64,000 nucleotides of DNA from MWBF01 sp040772005 (GTDB taxonomy: Bacteria; Chloroflexota; Anaerolineae; CG2-30-64-16). Shown here in pieces: positions 43,569 through 52,600 of this stretch. Numbering within the stretch: the first letter of the stretch is position 1; every line of letters begins with the position of its first letter. The stretch lies in the NCBI GenBank assembly GCA_040772005.1, contig JAXGYZ010000002.1, forward strand, positions 310,001-374,000, read 5' to 3'. The notes under the pieces were generated by a model, which was given only the letters and a program-made list of their open reading frames with translations, made no database searches and was not told the DNA's origin. A program made the translations under genes and the position numbers.

Positions 43569-45548
43569 ATGATGGATCCCGATCTGGCCTGGGCCACTTA
43601 TCTGCTTGCCTCCTGGTGGGGCGGCGAGCTGCCCGCGCCCGCAGACAGCGTGGACCCGACCGCGGTCGTGCACCGGCTCCGGCGCAACGGCGTGCCGCTG
43701 CTGACGCTGGCGGGTGACGTGCGGCCCGCGGCCGCTGCGCTGCTGGCGAGCGAGCCGTTCCGCGCGGCGCTGGCGGTGGACCGGGCGCGTATGGCCGGCC
43801 AGCAGGCCACGTTCGCCGGGATTGCCGCGGCGTGGCGCGGCGCCGGTATTCCCGCGCTGTATGTCAAAGCGCTCGGCCCGCAGCCGGTCTTCCCCTATGT
43901 CAGCAACAACCTGGATGTGCTCGTGCCCCAGGCGCAGCAGGACCGGGCGCGCAAGATCGTGCGCGACATGGGGTATGTCGAGCTACGCCACATCGAGGAG
44001 CCGAACAAGTTCCTGCTGCGGCGCTACCACCTGGGCGAGAGTGCCTTCGATATCCACGTCCACGGGCGGCTGGAATGGCACACGGAGTTCGTGGATTCGC
44101 CCGCCGCGTTCCGGGCTGCCCGGCCGCGGGGTGATGATCCGGCGTTCTATCCCTCTGCCGCCGACGGCGTGCTCATTGCGCTCGCCCATGCCGTCTATGA
44201 GAACAAGGCCCTCAAGCTGATCGAGCTGGCGAAGGTCATTTATGCGGCCCGCGTTCTGCACGTGGACTGGAACGCGGTCATGGCGGGCGCAAACCGGCGC
44301 GGCTGGCTGCCGGGTCTGTGGTTCGCGCTGACGCTCTGCGCAGGATGGGAAGAGCAGCTTTACGGGACGGCCAGCCTGCCGGCAGATGTACGCGGTGCAG
44401 CCGCGGAGGGGACGCCCGCGTGGCTGCGCAACACGGTGGCCGCACGCGTGACCGGCCCGGCCCGCGCGCCGCTCGCGCTCCCCTTCCTGCACAGCAAGCG
44501 GCTCTTCTACGGCAAGATGCTGGCCGATCCCAGCGTCTCGACTGCCGTGCGCGCGCGGGAAATCTACACCCATACGCTTTATGGGACGCGCGTGCGCCTG
44601 CGGCTGCGCAGCCAGCGGCCCCTGCTCATCACGCTCGACGGCATCGACGGCTGCGGCAAGTCGGCCCAGGCGGAGCTGCTCGACCGCGCGCTGACCGGCG
44701 CGGCCCTGCGTCACCGGGTCGTCTGGACGCGCGGGGGGAGCTCGGCCCTCGTGCAGCCGCTCCTGCGCCTGGGGAAGCGGCTGCTTCGTCGCGGGCAGCC
44801 GGGGGGGGCCGTCGCGAGTGGGAGCACGGATGTGGCTGCGCGTGAGAGGGCGCGCGCCGGGATGTTTGTCCATCCGCTGGTGCGCCGTGTCTGGCCGTGG
44901 CTGGTCGCGCTGGAATTGGGTGCAGCATACTTCGTGCGCGTGCGTTGGCCCCTCTGGCGCGGCGAGGTGGTCGTGGCCGAACGTTACGTGCTGACCGCAC
45001 TCATCGAGGCGGCCGCGCGGGTGGACCATCCGGGCATCGCAGCCAGCGTGCCGGGCCGGCTGCTCCGCCTGCTCGCGCCCCGGCCCGGCGCTGCATATTG
45101 GCTGGACCTGCCGCCTGCGGTCGCACTGGCACGGAAGGGCGGCGACGAATCCGCCGAGTTCCTGGCCGCTCAGGCCGCCCATGCGCCCGCGCTGGCCGCG
45201 GCGCTCCACAGCCGCTGCATCGACGCGACGCTGCCGCTCGATGTGGTGAGCGACCGGATCGTCACCGAGACGCTGCGCGACTATGAGGACGCGCACCGGA
45301 CGGTGCTGAACGCACTGTTCTGCGCCAACCCGCGGCCCCTGCCCGCAGACTGGCGTGCTTCGACTGCAACCTCCTCCGAAAATGGCATGGATGCTCCTTC
45401 GACTGCGCCCCTCGCAAGCGAGGGCCTCCGCTCAGGATGCTCCCAGGCGCCTGGGGTTGAGTCAGGCAGCCTGAGCGGAGGGCGTCGCCGACGCCCGCAG
45501 TCGAAGGATGCCGCAACTCGCGACGAGGCACAGCATGACTCGGCCTGA
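43569..45548 (+). CDS. Fusion of NTP_transf_5-like nucleotidyltransferase and thymidylate-kinase-like domain
   Basis: 659 residues (ATG 43569 or 43572). Residues about 1-330 resemble the NTP_transf_5 family of uncharacterised nucleotidyltransferases (FAGIAAAWRGAGIPALYVKA, NNLDVLVPQAQQDRAR, FDIHVHGRLEW). Residues about 350-575 form a P-loop kinase of the thymidylate kinase type: GIDGCGKS (358-365), VVVAERYVLTALIEAA (DRY-like) and a LID-like ARKGGDESAEF. The two domains are fused, a combination I associate with polysaccharide loci but with no known reaction. The last 55 residues or so are translated through two copies of a palindromic repeat, so the original C-terminus was probably earlier. It may supply or phosphorylate an unusual nucleotide-sugar or lipid intermediate; inference only. 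Confidence 0.8.
   Translation: MMDPDLAWATYLLASWWGGELPAPADSVDPTAVVHRLRRNGVPLLTLAGDVRPAAAALLASEPFRAALAVDRARMAGQQATFAGIAAAWRGAGIPALYVKALGPQPVFPYVSNNLDVLVPQAQQDRARKIVRDMGYVELRHIEEPNKFLLRRYHLGESAFDIHVHGRLEWHTEFVDSPAAFRAARPRGDDPAFYPSAADGVLIALAHAVYENKALKLIELAKVIYAARVLHVDWNAVMAGANRRGWLPGLWFALTLCAGWEEQLYGTASLPADVRGAAAEGTPAWLRNTVAARVTGPARAPLALPFLHSKRLFYGKMLADPSVSTAVRAREIYTHTLYGTRVRLRLRSQRPLLITLDGIDGCGKSAQAELLDRALTGAALRHRVVWTRGGSSALVQPLLRLGKRLLRRGQPGGAVASGSTDVAARERARAGMFVHPLVRRVWPWLVALELGAAYFVRVRWPLWRGEVVVAERYVLTALIEAAARVDHPGIAASVPGRLLRLLAPRPGAAYWLDLPPAVALARKGGDESAEFLAAQAAHAPALAAALHSRCIDATLPLDVVSDRIVTETLRDYEDAHRTVLNALFCANPRPLPADWRASTATSSENGMDAPSTAPLASEGLRSGCSQAPGVESGSLSGGRRRRPQSKDAATRDEAQHDSA
45395..45511. 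repeat. Dispersed palindromic repeat pair, copies 4 and 5
   Basis: TCCTTCGACT...CCGCTCAGGATGC (45395-45440; inner stem CCCTCGC/GCGAGGG) and its inverted partner CAGCCTGAGCGG...AGTCGAAGGATGC (45467-45511; inner stem GGGCGTC/GACGCCC). They lie at the 3' end of the fusion gene and are read through in frame. Confidence 0.8.
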
Positions 45549-46527
45549 CCCGCTTCGCGTCCTCGTCGTCACGAACATGTGGCCGTCCGCCGCCGCGCCG
45601 ATGGCCGGCGTCTTCGTGGCCGAGCAGGTCGCCTCGCTGGAGCGGTGCGGGGTGCAGGCGGACGTGTTGCACATCGACGGCGCGACCGGCGGCTGGCGCA
45701 CGTACCTGGCGGGTTTTGGCCGGGTGCGCGACGCGCTGCGCCGCGGCCGGTACGACCTGATCCACGCGCATTACGTCTTTTCGGGCATCATGGCCCTGGG
45801 CGGCGCGGCGCTCGCCCGCCGGCGAGATGTGCCGGTGGTGGTGACGCAGCACGGCATCGAGACGCAGACCGGCTGGACGGCTCCGCTCTGCCGCTGGACG
45901 AGCCGCCGGGCCGCCGCGACGATTGCCACCTCGCAGCGCGTGCAGGCTGCACTTGGCCGTCCCGATGCCGTCGTCATCCCCTGCGGGGTGGACACGGCGC
46001 TGTTCCGGCCCATGCCCACGGCCGAGGCGCGCGCCGCGCTGGGCCTGCCGGCGGATGTGCCCCTGGTGTTGTTCGCGGGGATGCGGCGGCCCGAAAAGCG
46101 GTTTGACCTGGTGGAGACAGCGGTCGCGCGGCTGGCCGAGCAGGGCCGGCCCGTGCAACTGGTCATCGCGGAGCACGAAGCGCACGAGCGGATGCCGCTC
46201 TACATGAATGCGTGCGATGTGCTGGTCCTGGCCTCCGAGGCGGAAGGCTCACCGATGGTCGTCAAGGAGGCGCTGGCCTGCAATCTGCCCATCGTCTCGG
46301 TGGATGTGGGCGACGTGGCCGAGCTCACGGCGGGGATTCCCGGCTGTGCCATTGTGTCGCGCGACGTCGCGGCGCTGGCCGGTGGGCTGGCCGCGGCGCT
46401 GGCCTTCGGCAGCCGGACGAATGGCCGCGCCGCCGTCGCGCACCTGTCGCTGGACGCCATTGCCGCGCGCCTCGTGGCGCTGTATGGCGAGGTGGTTGCG
46501 AAGGCCTGCCCACTTATGATGGGATAA
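45535..46527 (+). CDS. Glycosyltransferase family 4
   Basis: 330 residues. ATG 45535 has GAGG (45525-45528) 6 bases upstream; ATG 45508 upstream in frame lies in repeat sequence. Motifs: VVTNMWPS, GVFVAEQVASL, LIHAHYVFSGIMAL, TQHGIETQTG, FAGMRRPEKRFDLVETAVARL, and ASEAEGSPMVVKEALACNLP (E-x7-E). Overlaps the preceding stop by 14 bases. Cytoplasmic transferase of the exopolysaccharide pathway. Confidence 0.88.
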   Translation: MTRPDPLRVLVVTNMWPSAAAPMAGVFVAEQVASLERCGVQADVLHIDGATGGWRTYLAGFGRVRDALRRGRYDLIHAHYVFSGIMALGGAALARRRDVPVVVTQHGIETQTGWTAPLCRWTSRRAAATIATSQRVQAALGRPDAVVIPCGVDTALFRPMPTAEARAALGLPADVPLVLFAGMRRPEKRFDLVETAVARLAEQGRPVQLVIAEHEAHERMPLYMNACDVLVLASEAEGSPMVVKEALACNLPIVSVDVGDVAELTAGIPGCAIVSRDVAALAGGLAAALAFGSRTNGRAAVAHLSLDAIAARLVALYGEVVAKACPLMMG

Positions 46528-47769
46528 ATGTTGCCAAATATGGCGAAAATCTGTATCATTACACATTCTGGCTATCCGGTTGAGCCGCGTGCGCGGCGCA
46601 TGGCCGAGGCGCTCGCCGGGCGCGGCCATGCCGTTGATGTGCTGTGCCTGCACCTGCCGGGCCAGGCTCCGTCCGAGATCCTGAACGGCGTCAGCGTCGT
46701 GCGCCTGCCGGAGACGCGTCACCAGGGCGCCGGTGCAGTCGCTTACCTGAAGGAGTACGCACGTTTCTTTTTTCTGGCGGGCCGTGAACTGCTCCGCCGC
46801 CATCGCCGCACACCGTACGCGCTGGTGCAAGTCCACAACCCGCCTGATGCACTCATTTTCGCGACCCTGCCGCTCAAGCTGGCACGCGTGCCGGTGCTGC
46901 TGGACCTCCGCGAGCTGATGCCCGAGCTGTTCATGTCGCGCTTCGCCCTGGCGCGGGGCAGCGTCATCGTCCGGCTGCTGACCTGGCTGGAGCGGGCCGC
47001 GTGCGCGTATGCCGATACGGTGTTCGTGCTGCACGACCGTCACCGCCGCATCATGGCAGGTCGTGGCATTCCGCCCGGCAAGCTCGTCCAGGTGATGAAC
47101 TGCCCCGATGAGCGCATCTTCGATCCGGCGCAGGCCGGCGACGGGCGCACGGCGGAAGGCGTCCGCACGGCGGAAGGCGTCCGCACGGACGGGCGTTTCG
47201 TGGTCATTCATCACGGCGGCATCATGCAGCGTTACGGCGTGGACCTGCTCGTACGCGCGGTCGCGCAGGTGCGGCCCGAGATTCCAGGGGTGAGGCTCGA
47301 GCTGTACGGCGCGGGCGATTACCGGCCCACGGTAGAGCGGCTGGTGGCGGAGCTGGGGTTGGGCGACGTGGTGCACTTTCACGGCCAGCAGCCGATCGAG
47401 CAACTCCCGGCTGCCATCCGCGCGGCAGACGTCGGAGTCGCGCCTATGCGCCAGGATGTGTTCACCGATTGCGGGCTGCCGACGAAGCTGCTGGAGTATG
47501 TGAGCCTGGGCATCCCCGCCATCGCGTCCCGCACGGCGACCACTGCGGATTATTTCGACGAGAGCATGGTGCTCTTGTTCGAGCCGGGCAATGCGGCGGA
47601 CCTTGCGGCCAGGCTGCTGGCAGTCTACCGCGACCCTGCGGCCGCGCAGGCGCGTGTGGTGCAGGCGCGGCAGTTCACGGCACGCTATAACTGGCGGGGC
47701 GAGAGCGCGTCCTATTTGCAGGCCGTCGAACGTTTGCTCGCCGCTCGCGAGCACGGAGGAAAGACCTGA
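46528..47769 (+). CDS. Glycosyltransferase family 4
   Basis: 413 residues, ATG 46528 directly after the previous stop (TAAATG); ATG 46540 is an in-frame alternative. GT-B fold: ICIITHSGYPVEPRARRMAEAL, LVQVHNPPDALIFATLPLKL, LDLRELMPELFM, FVVIHHGGIMQRYGVDLLVRAV and GLPTKLLEYVSLGIPAIASR. Between the domains an 18-bp tandem duplication (47147-47182) adds the repeat AEGVRTAEGVRT. Next gene begins in a TGATG overlap. Confidence 0.88.
   Translation: MLPNMAKICIITHSGYPVEPRARRMAEALAGRGHAVDVLCLHLPGQAPSEILNGVSVVRLPETRHQGAGAVAYLKEYARFFFLAGRELLRRHRRTPYALVQVHNPPDALIFATLPLKLARVPVLLDLRELMPELFMSRFALARGSVIVRLLTWLERAACAYADTVFVLHDRHRRIMAGRGIPPGKLVQVMNCPDERIFDPAQAGDGRTAEGVRTAEGVRTDGRFVVIHHGGIMQRYGVDLLVRAVAQVRPEIPGVRLELYGAGDYRPTVERLVAELGLGDVVHFHGQQPIEQLPAAIRAADVGVAPMRQDVFTDCGLPTKLLEYVSLGIPAIASRTATTADYFDESMVLLFEPGNAADLAARLLAVYRDPAAAQARVVQARQFTARYNWRGESASYLQAVERLLAAREHGGKT
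47147..47182 (+). repeat. 18-bp perfect tandem duplication inside a glycosyltransferase gene
   Basis: GCACGGCGGAAGGCGTCC occurs twice in a row and adds six residues in frame. It lies in an inter-domain loop, suggesting a recent slippage event. Confidence 0.85.
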
Positions 47770-48350
47770 TGATCCGGATTCATCCCACGGCTGACGTTTC
47801 CCCCCGGGCCGTCATCGGTGAGGGCACATCCATCTGGCACCAGTGTCAGGTCCGCGAGGGCGCCCACATCGGTGAGCAGTGCATCCTGGGCAAGAACGTC
47901 TACGTCGATTTCGATGTGCAGATCGGCAGCCGCGTGAAGATTCAGAACAACTGCTCGGTGTATCACGGCGCGACGCTGGAGGACGGGGTCTTTCTCGGCC
48001 CGCATGTCGTGCTGACCAACGACCTGTATCCCCGCGCCATCAATCCTGACGGCAGCCTGAAGGGCAACGACGACTGGGAGGTCGGGCCGGTGCGCATCTG
48101 CTACGGCGCATCGGTCGGCGCGCGGTCGGTCATCCTGCCGGGCGTCACGGTGGGCCGGTTCGCATTGATTGGCGCGGGCGCGGTGGTGACGCACGATGTG
48201 CCCGATCACGGCATCGTCGTCGGCTGCCCCGCGCGGCTGATCGGGTACGCGTGCGCGTGCGGCCGCCGGCTGCAATCCGATGCAGGAGGGACATGGACCT
48301 GCCCGCAGTGCGGGGCGGCCTATCCCGATTTGCCCCTTGCAGAACAATAA
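47769..48350 (+). CDS. WlbB/WbpD-like sugar N-acetyltransferase with zinc ribbon
   Basis: 193 residues, ATG 47769. Left-handed beta-helix repeats begin at once (IHPTADVSPRAVIGEGTSIW). NVYVDFDVQIGSRVKIQNNC and LTNDLYPRAI are hallmarks of UDP-2-acetamido-3-amino-2,3-dideoxy-glucuronate N-acetyltransferases (WlbB/WbpD). The extra C-terminus holds a four-Cys zinc ribbon (CACG...CPQCG). It would add the second N-acetyl group to a UDP-2,3-diaminosugar acid. The following dehydrogenase fits the same pathway. The partner 6-dehydrogenase and aminotransferase are not in this window. Confidence 0.85.
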   Translation: MIRIHPTADVSPRAVIGEGTSIWHQCQVREGAHIGEQCILGKNVYVDFDVQIGSRVKIQNNCSVYHGATLEDGVFLGPHVVLTNDLYPRAINPDGSLKGNDDWEVGPVRICYGASVGARSVILPGVTVGRFALIGAGAVVTHDVPDHGIVVGCPARLIGYACACGRRLQSDAGGTWTCPQCGAAYPDLPLAEQ

Positions 48351-48372
48351 CCCTCAACGGAGGTTTGATCCC

Positions 48373-49380
48373 ATGTTGAACGTAGGAGTGATCGGCGTCG
48401 GTTCGATGGGCCGGAACCACGCCCGTGTTTATGCCCAGATGCCGGGGGTCAACCTGGCCGCGCTGGCCGACACAGATCTGGAAACGGTGCAATCCATCGC
48501 GCGCACTTACAAGGCCGCCCCTTACACCGACTACAACGAGATGTTGGAACGCGAGAAGCTGGACATCGTCTCGATAGCCGTGCCCACGCGCCTCCACCGT
48601 GAGGCCGCGCTGGCCGCAATCCACGCGGGCGCACACACCTTTGTCGAGAAGCCGCTGGCCTTCGGTGTGGCGGAATGCCAGGCGATGATCGATGCCGCAC
48701 GGGCTGCGGGGGTGCGGCTGGGCGTCGGCCACATCGAACGCTTCAACCCCGCGATCCTGGAGCTCAAGCGGCGGCTGGAGGCCGGCGAGCTGGGCCGCGT
48801 GTTCCAGATTCGCTCGCGGCGCGTCGGGCCCTTCCCCAGCCGCATCGCGGACGTCGGCGTCGTGTTCGACCTGGCGACCCACGAGCTCAATATCATGGAA
48901 TACCTGATCGGCTCGCCCATCCAGAACCTCTATGCCGAGACCGAGCAGGAAATCCATGCCAGCCACGAGGATTTGCTTTCCGGCCTGCTGAAGTTCGCCA
49001 ACGGCGCGGTCGGCGTGCTGGATATCAACTGGCTGACCCCCACGAAAATCCGCGAGCTCTCCATGTTGGGCGAGCGGGGCATGTTCCACGTCAACTATCT
49101 CACCCAGGAACTCTACTTCTACGAGAACAACTATGCCAACGGCTGGGAGGGGATGGTCGCACTGATGGGCGTCAGCGAGGGCCGCATCACGAAGTACGAG
49201 ATTCGCAAACGGGAGCCGCTGGTGGAGGAGCTGGAGGATTTCGTCGCCTCTGCGACCAACGGCCATGCGTCGCTCATCAGCGGCGAAGAGGGCATGCGGG
49301 CCGTCTACCTGGCGGAGAAGATGGTACTCTCCGGCAAGCTGCACAACATCCTGGCAGTCAATGGCGTGCCGGTCGCGTAA
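48373..49380 (+). CDS. Gfo/Idh/MocA-family UDP-sugar dehydrogenase (UDP-GlcNAc(A) 3-dehydrogenase-like)
   Basis: 335 residues; ATG 48373 with GGAGG (48359-48363) 9 bases upstream. The nucleotide-binding motif is GVIGVGSMG (5-13), the catalytic EKP is at 92-94 (FVEKPLAF), and VGHIERFNPAILELK is the region typical of the WlbA/UDP-N-acetylglucosamine 3-dehydrogenase branch. It oxidises C3 of the UDP-sugar so that an aminotransferase can install an amino group, which the neighbouring WlbB-like enzyme would then acetylate. This suggests a 2,3-diacetamido sugar in the polymer. It ends the exopolysaccharide block. Confidence 0.85.
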   Translation: MLNVGVIGVGSMGRNHARVYAQMPGVNLAALADTDLETVQSIARTYKAAPYTDYNEMLEREKLDIVSIAVPTRLHREAALAAIHAGAHTFVEKPLAFGVAECQAMIDAARAAGVRLGVGHIERFNPAILELKRRLEAGELGRVFQIRSRRVGPFPSRIADVGVVFDLATHELNIMEYLIGSPIQNLYAETEQEIHASHEDLLSGLLKFANGAVGVLDINWLTPTKIRELSMLGERGMFHVNYLTQELYFYENNYANGWEGMVALMGVSEGRITKYEIRKREPLVEELEDFVASATNGHASLISGEEGMRAVYLAEKMVLSGKLHNILAVNGVPVA

Positions 49381-49521
49381 CTATGCAGCCAACGTTCAGT
49401 TGATATAAGGAGATGCTATCAGCAGGCGGTACATTTCAAAAAAGTCATAATAGACTTGTGGGGTTTTCATCCAAAGTTCACGTGGATAGCTTAAAAAATG
49501 AGCGCCCCTGGTTTCATCTCC

Positions 49522-49598
49522 CCTGGGCAGCCGGCGGCGGCAGGCGTTTTGTCTGCATAGCACCGGGCAATCCATGACCCAGGTATCTTATCCTACCT
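49522..49598 (+). promoter_or_regulatory. Possible structured 5' leader before a secreted-glycosidase-like gene
   Basis: Potential stems: CCTGGG (49522-49527)/CCCAGG (49578-49583), GCAGGC (49540-49545)/GTCTGC (49551-49556), and a small CCGG pair. The right strand of the outer stem overlaps another hairpin, AGGTA (49581-49585)/TACCT (49594-49598), just upstream of the ribosome site, so the two folds exclude each other. No known riboswitch core was recognised. The AT-rich part 49395-49500 probably contains the promoter, but no convincing -35/-10 pair stands out. Confidence 0.3.
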
Positions 49599-49619
49599 AA
49601 GAGGACAGGAGCAGAAGAA

Positions 49620-52600
49620 GTGTCTAAACGCAATCTCTCGTCTTCCGGCAGATGGTTGACCGCGTTCGTGCTGCTGGCGATGTTGTTGTCGGGTGTATCG
49701 ACGGGTGTCAACGCGGAAGGGCTGCAGCAGAGCGGCGGCCCGGAGGCTGGGGCGGCGCCTGAGCGCATCATTCGCACCACCGGCGCACTGCCCGGCATCT
49801 ACCATATCGACTATCTCAACAATTTCTACAACCTGAATCCCGATACCCTGCCGGTTGATGGGTCCATCGGCTTCTGGATCTGGAGCACGCTGAATCCGGC
49901 CCAGAGCGGTGCGGGCCAGTATAACTGGGCTGCGCTCGACAACTGGATCAAGAGCCGTGTCGACCGCAGCGCCACCACCCCGACCGGCGTCGGCATCATG
50001 ATTTCGACCTATGACACCACGACGGCGAATGACATCCGCTCGACGCCGAACTGGGTCATCAAGATTCCGGATGCCGTCATCCCGGCCACGACATCGACGG
50101 GCATCCCCCACTACATCGACTACTTCCGCCGGACGGCCCGCAAGACTTTGAACGGCGAGTTCGAGAGCGGGCTGTCGCTGTGGACTGTCAGTGACCCGGC
50201 GGCCATCACGGTTGACACTGCCCCGCCGGTTGACAGCACCTACGTCCTCGGTGACACCTTGCCGGGCCGCGGCTCCAACGGCAACGCGCTGCAACTCGGC
50301 GGCGTGAACAACGTCAATGCCACGGCCGAGCATCAGGCAGAGACCGTGCCAGCCATGCCGCCGAGCCTGGCCGGCCAGCAGAACGTTTACGTCAGCTTGC
50401 GGGTAAACATCGAGACCACCGACCCCAACCCGAACGACCACCTGTATGTCGAACTTTGGGATGCAGGTAACAACAAGCTGGGCGGCACGCAGCTCGACAT
50501 CAACAACCTGAGCCATGTGGGGCAGGCCGCCGATTACTGGAAGGGCTACACCTTCGATGTGACCTCCTTCGGCACCGAGAAGGCAGTGAAGGTCGTCCTC
50601 AAGGTCGTGACCGACGGCGCCAACCCGACCATCTTCCATGTGGACAACGTGCAGTTGCGCGTGCGTCATCTCATCCCGAAGTACTGGGGCGCGGCGCATA
50701 AGGACGCATACAAGACCTTCATCAACGCGTTGGGCGCGCGCTATCGGCAGAGGCCGCCAGATGGTCCTCTGAAGGATGACAACAAGTATCTATTGCAGTT
50801 TGTCGCGATGGGCACGGGCGCGTACGGTGAGAGCCAGCCCACGCAGGACGTGGTGGATTGGGAGTATAAATCGACCTTCGACCACGTCGTGAAGAACGCG
50901 GGCATGGACACCACGGGCGAATGGCGCGATTACGTCAACGAAATCAGCCTCGCCTACGCCACTGCGTTCGGGACGGGCGATCCGGCCGGCCCGGACCGGC
51001 ATGTGTTCCTGCAATATGCGCCGAGCTTCATCAGCGGCGAGGAACGCGGTTACACGACGGACTATGCCGCGGCCCTCGGCGTCGGCCTGTCGCACAACCG
51101 TCTGGCCCCGGAGTTCACGGGCCTGTACACCAACGATCGGTCCGGCTTCTACGACCCGATCCGCCTGCACTGGAACAGCGTGCCGATCGCTTTCGAAGCC
51201 TACAACGATGACCTGCGGTGCAACACGGTGCTCAGCTATTGGGCCGTCCGCAGCGCGGTGGAAAAACACGCGGATTACATCCGCACCGATCCGGATCTGC
51301 TGCGGAATTCGAGCACCGGGCTGCCGACGATCCATACGCCCATCTTCGACTGGGCGCGGCAGTACCTGGGCAAGACCGTGCAGAATACCCCGCGCGTCTG
51401 GACCATCATGCGCGAGCATCGCAACCCGGCCATGCTGACCTGCGGCACGGTCTACTACAACACGACCGCCACTTCGGCCCGCTATCCGCAGTATGGCAAC
51501 TTCAACTACTGGCTCTACCAGGTGGACGCCATCACCGGCGGCAAGACCGTGGCCGAGACGAACGATAAGGGCGCGGACAGCCGCTACGCCAAGAATCCCA
51601 GCAACGGCGGCGCTTACACCCAGGCCGGCCTGGGCCTCTGCGGCGAGAAGGCGTACAGCAACATCTACCTGACCAACCCGCCCGTCTGCAACCCGCAGCC
51701 GTACAACCCGGACCTGCCGCCGCTCGTGGGCCAGAACCCGAACGACTATCGGGACTTCTACGATCCGTGGGACTGGACCGGCGAGGGCAAGGAAGCGTAT
51801 GTCGTGCGCCGCACGGACCAGGCGACGAACAACCCGTATATGTTCTTCCGCATCGACGACGGCTACATTCCTGGCACGCAGGTCTATAGCGCGAAGATTA
51901 CGGTCGGTTACTTCGACATCGGCACCGACCAGTGGTCGCTGAAATATCACAGCACGACCGGTGAGAAGGTCGCGGGCACCGTCACCAAGACGAACACCAA
52001 GACCTACAAGGAAATCAGCTTCACGGTGACCGACGGCAAGTTCGCCAACGGCCTGACCGGCTCCACCGACTTCTACCTGGACAGCCGCGCGCCGAACGGC
52101 ACGGCTGACGGCAACGAGTGGGTGCACAAGGTCGAGGTCGAGAAGCTGGGCGCAGTGGTGGAGCCGACCCATACGCCGACCGTGACCGTCACGCCGACAC
52201 AGACCCACACGCCCACTGCCACTGCAACGTCCACGCCGACGACGGGTGTGGTCGAGGGTCGCGCGTACCAGGACACCAACAAAAACGGCGCATACAATGC
52301 CGGTGAGCCGCTGCTGCAGGGTGCGGTAATGGCCCTGCTCAACATGGGCAACGTCGAGGTCTACACGGCGACTTCCGGCGCCGACGGCGTGTTCCGTTTC
52401 GCGGCGGTCGCGCCAGGGCAGTACAAGCTGGTCGAGAAGACGCCGCCGCCCGGTTACATGACTTCGTCGTACTCGCTGACGTTCGTCGTCAATGCCAACC
52501 AGACGCTTTCCGGCTTCGATGTTGGCTATCAGCAGGCCGCGACCGCGACGCCGACGGCGACTGCAACAGTCACCGCCACGGCGACGCCGACAGTGACGGC

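Noticed and set aside
49522..49583. Possible cyclic-di-GMP (GEMM) riboswitch before the 49620 gene
   Set aside because: The conserved GEMM core bases are absent; only short generic stems are present.
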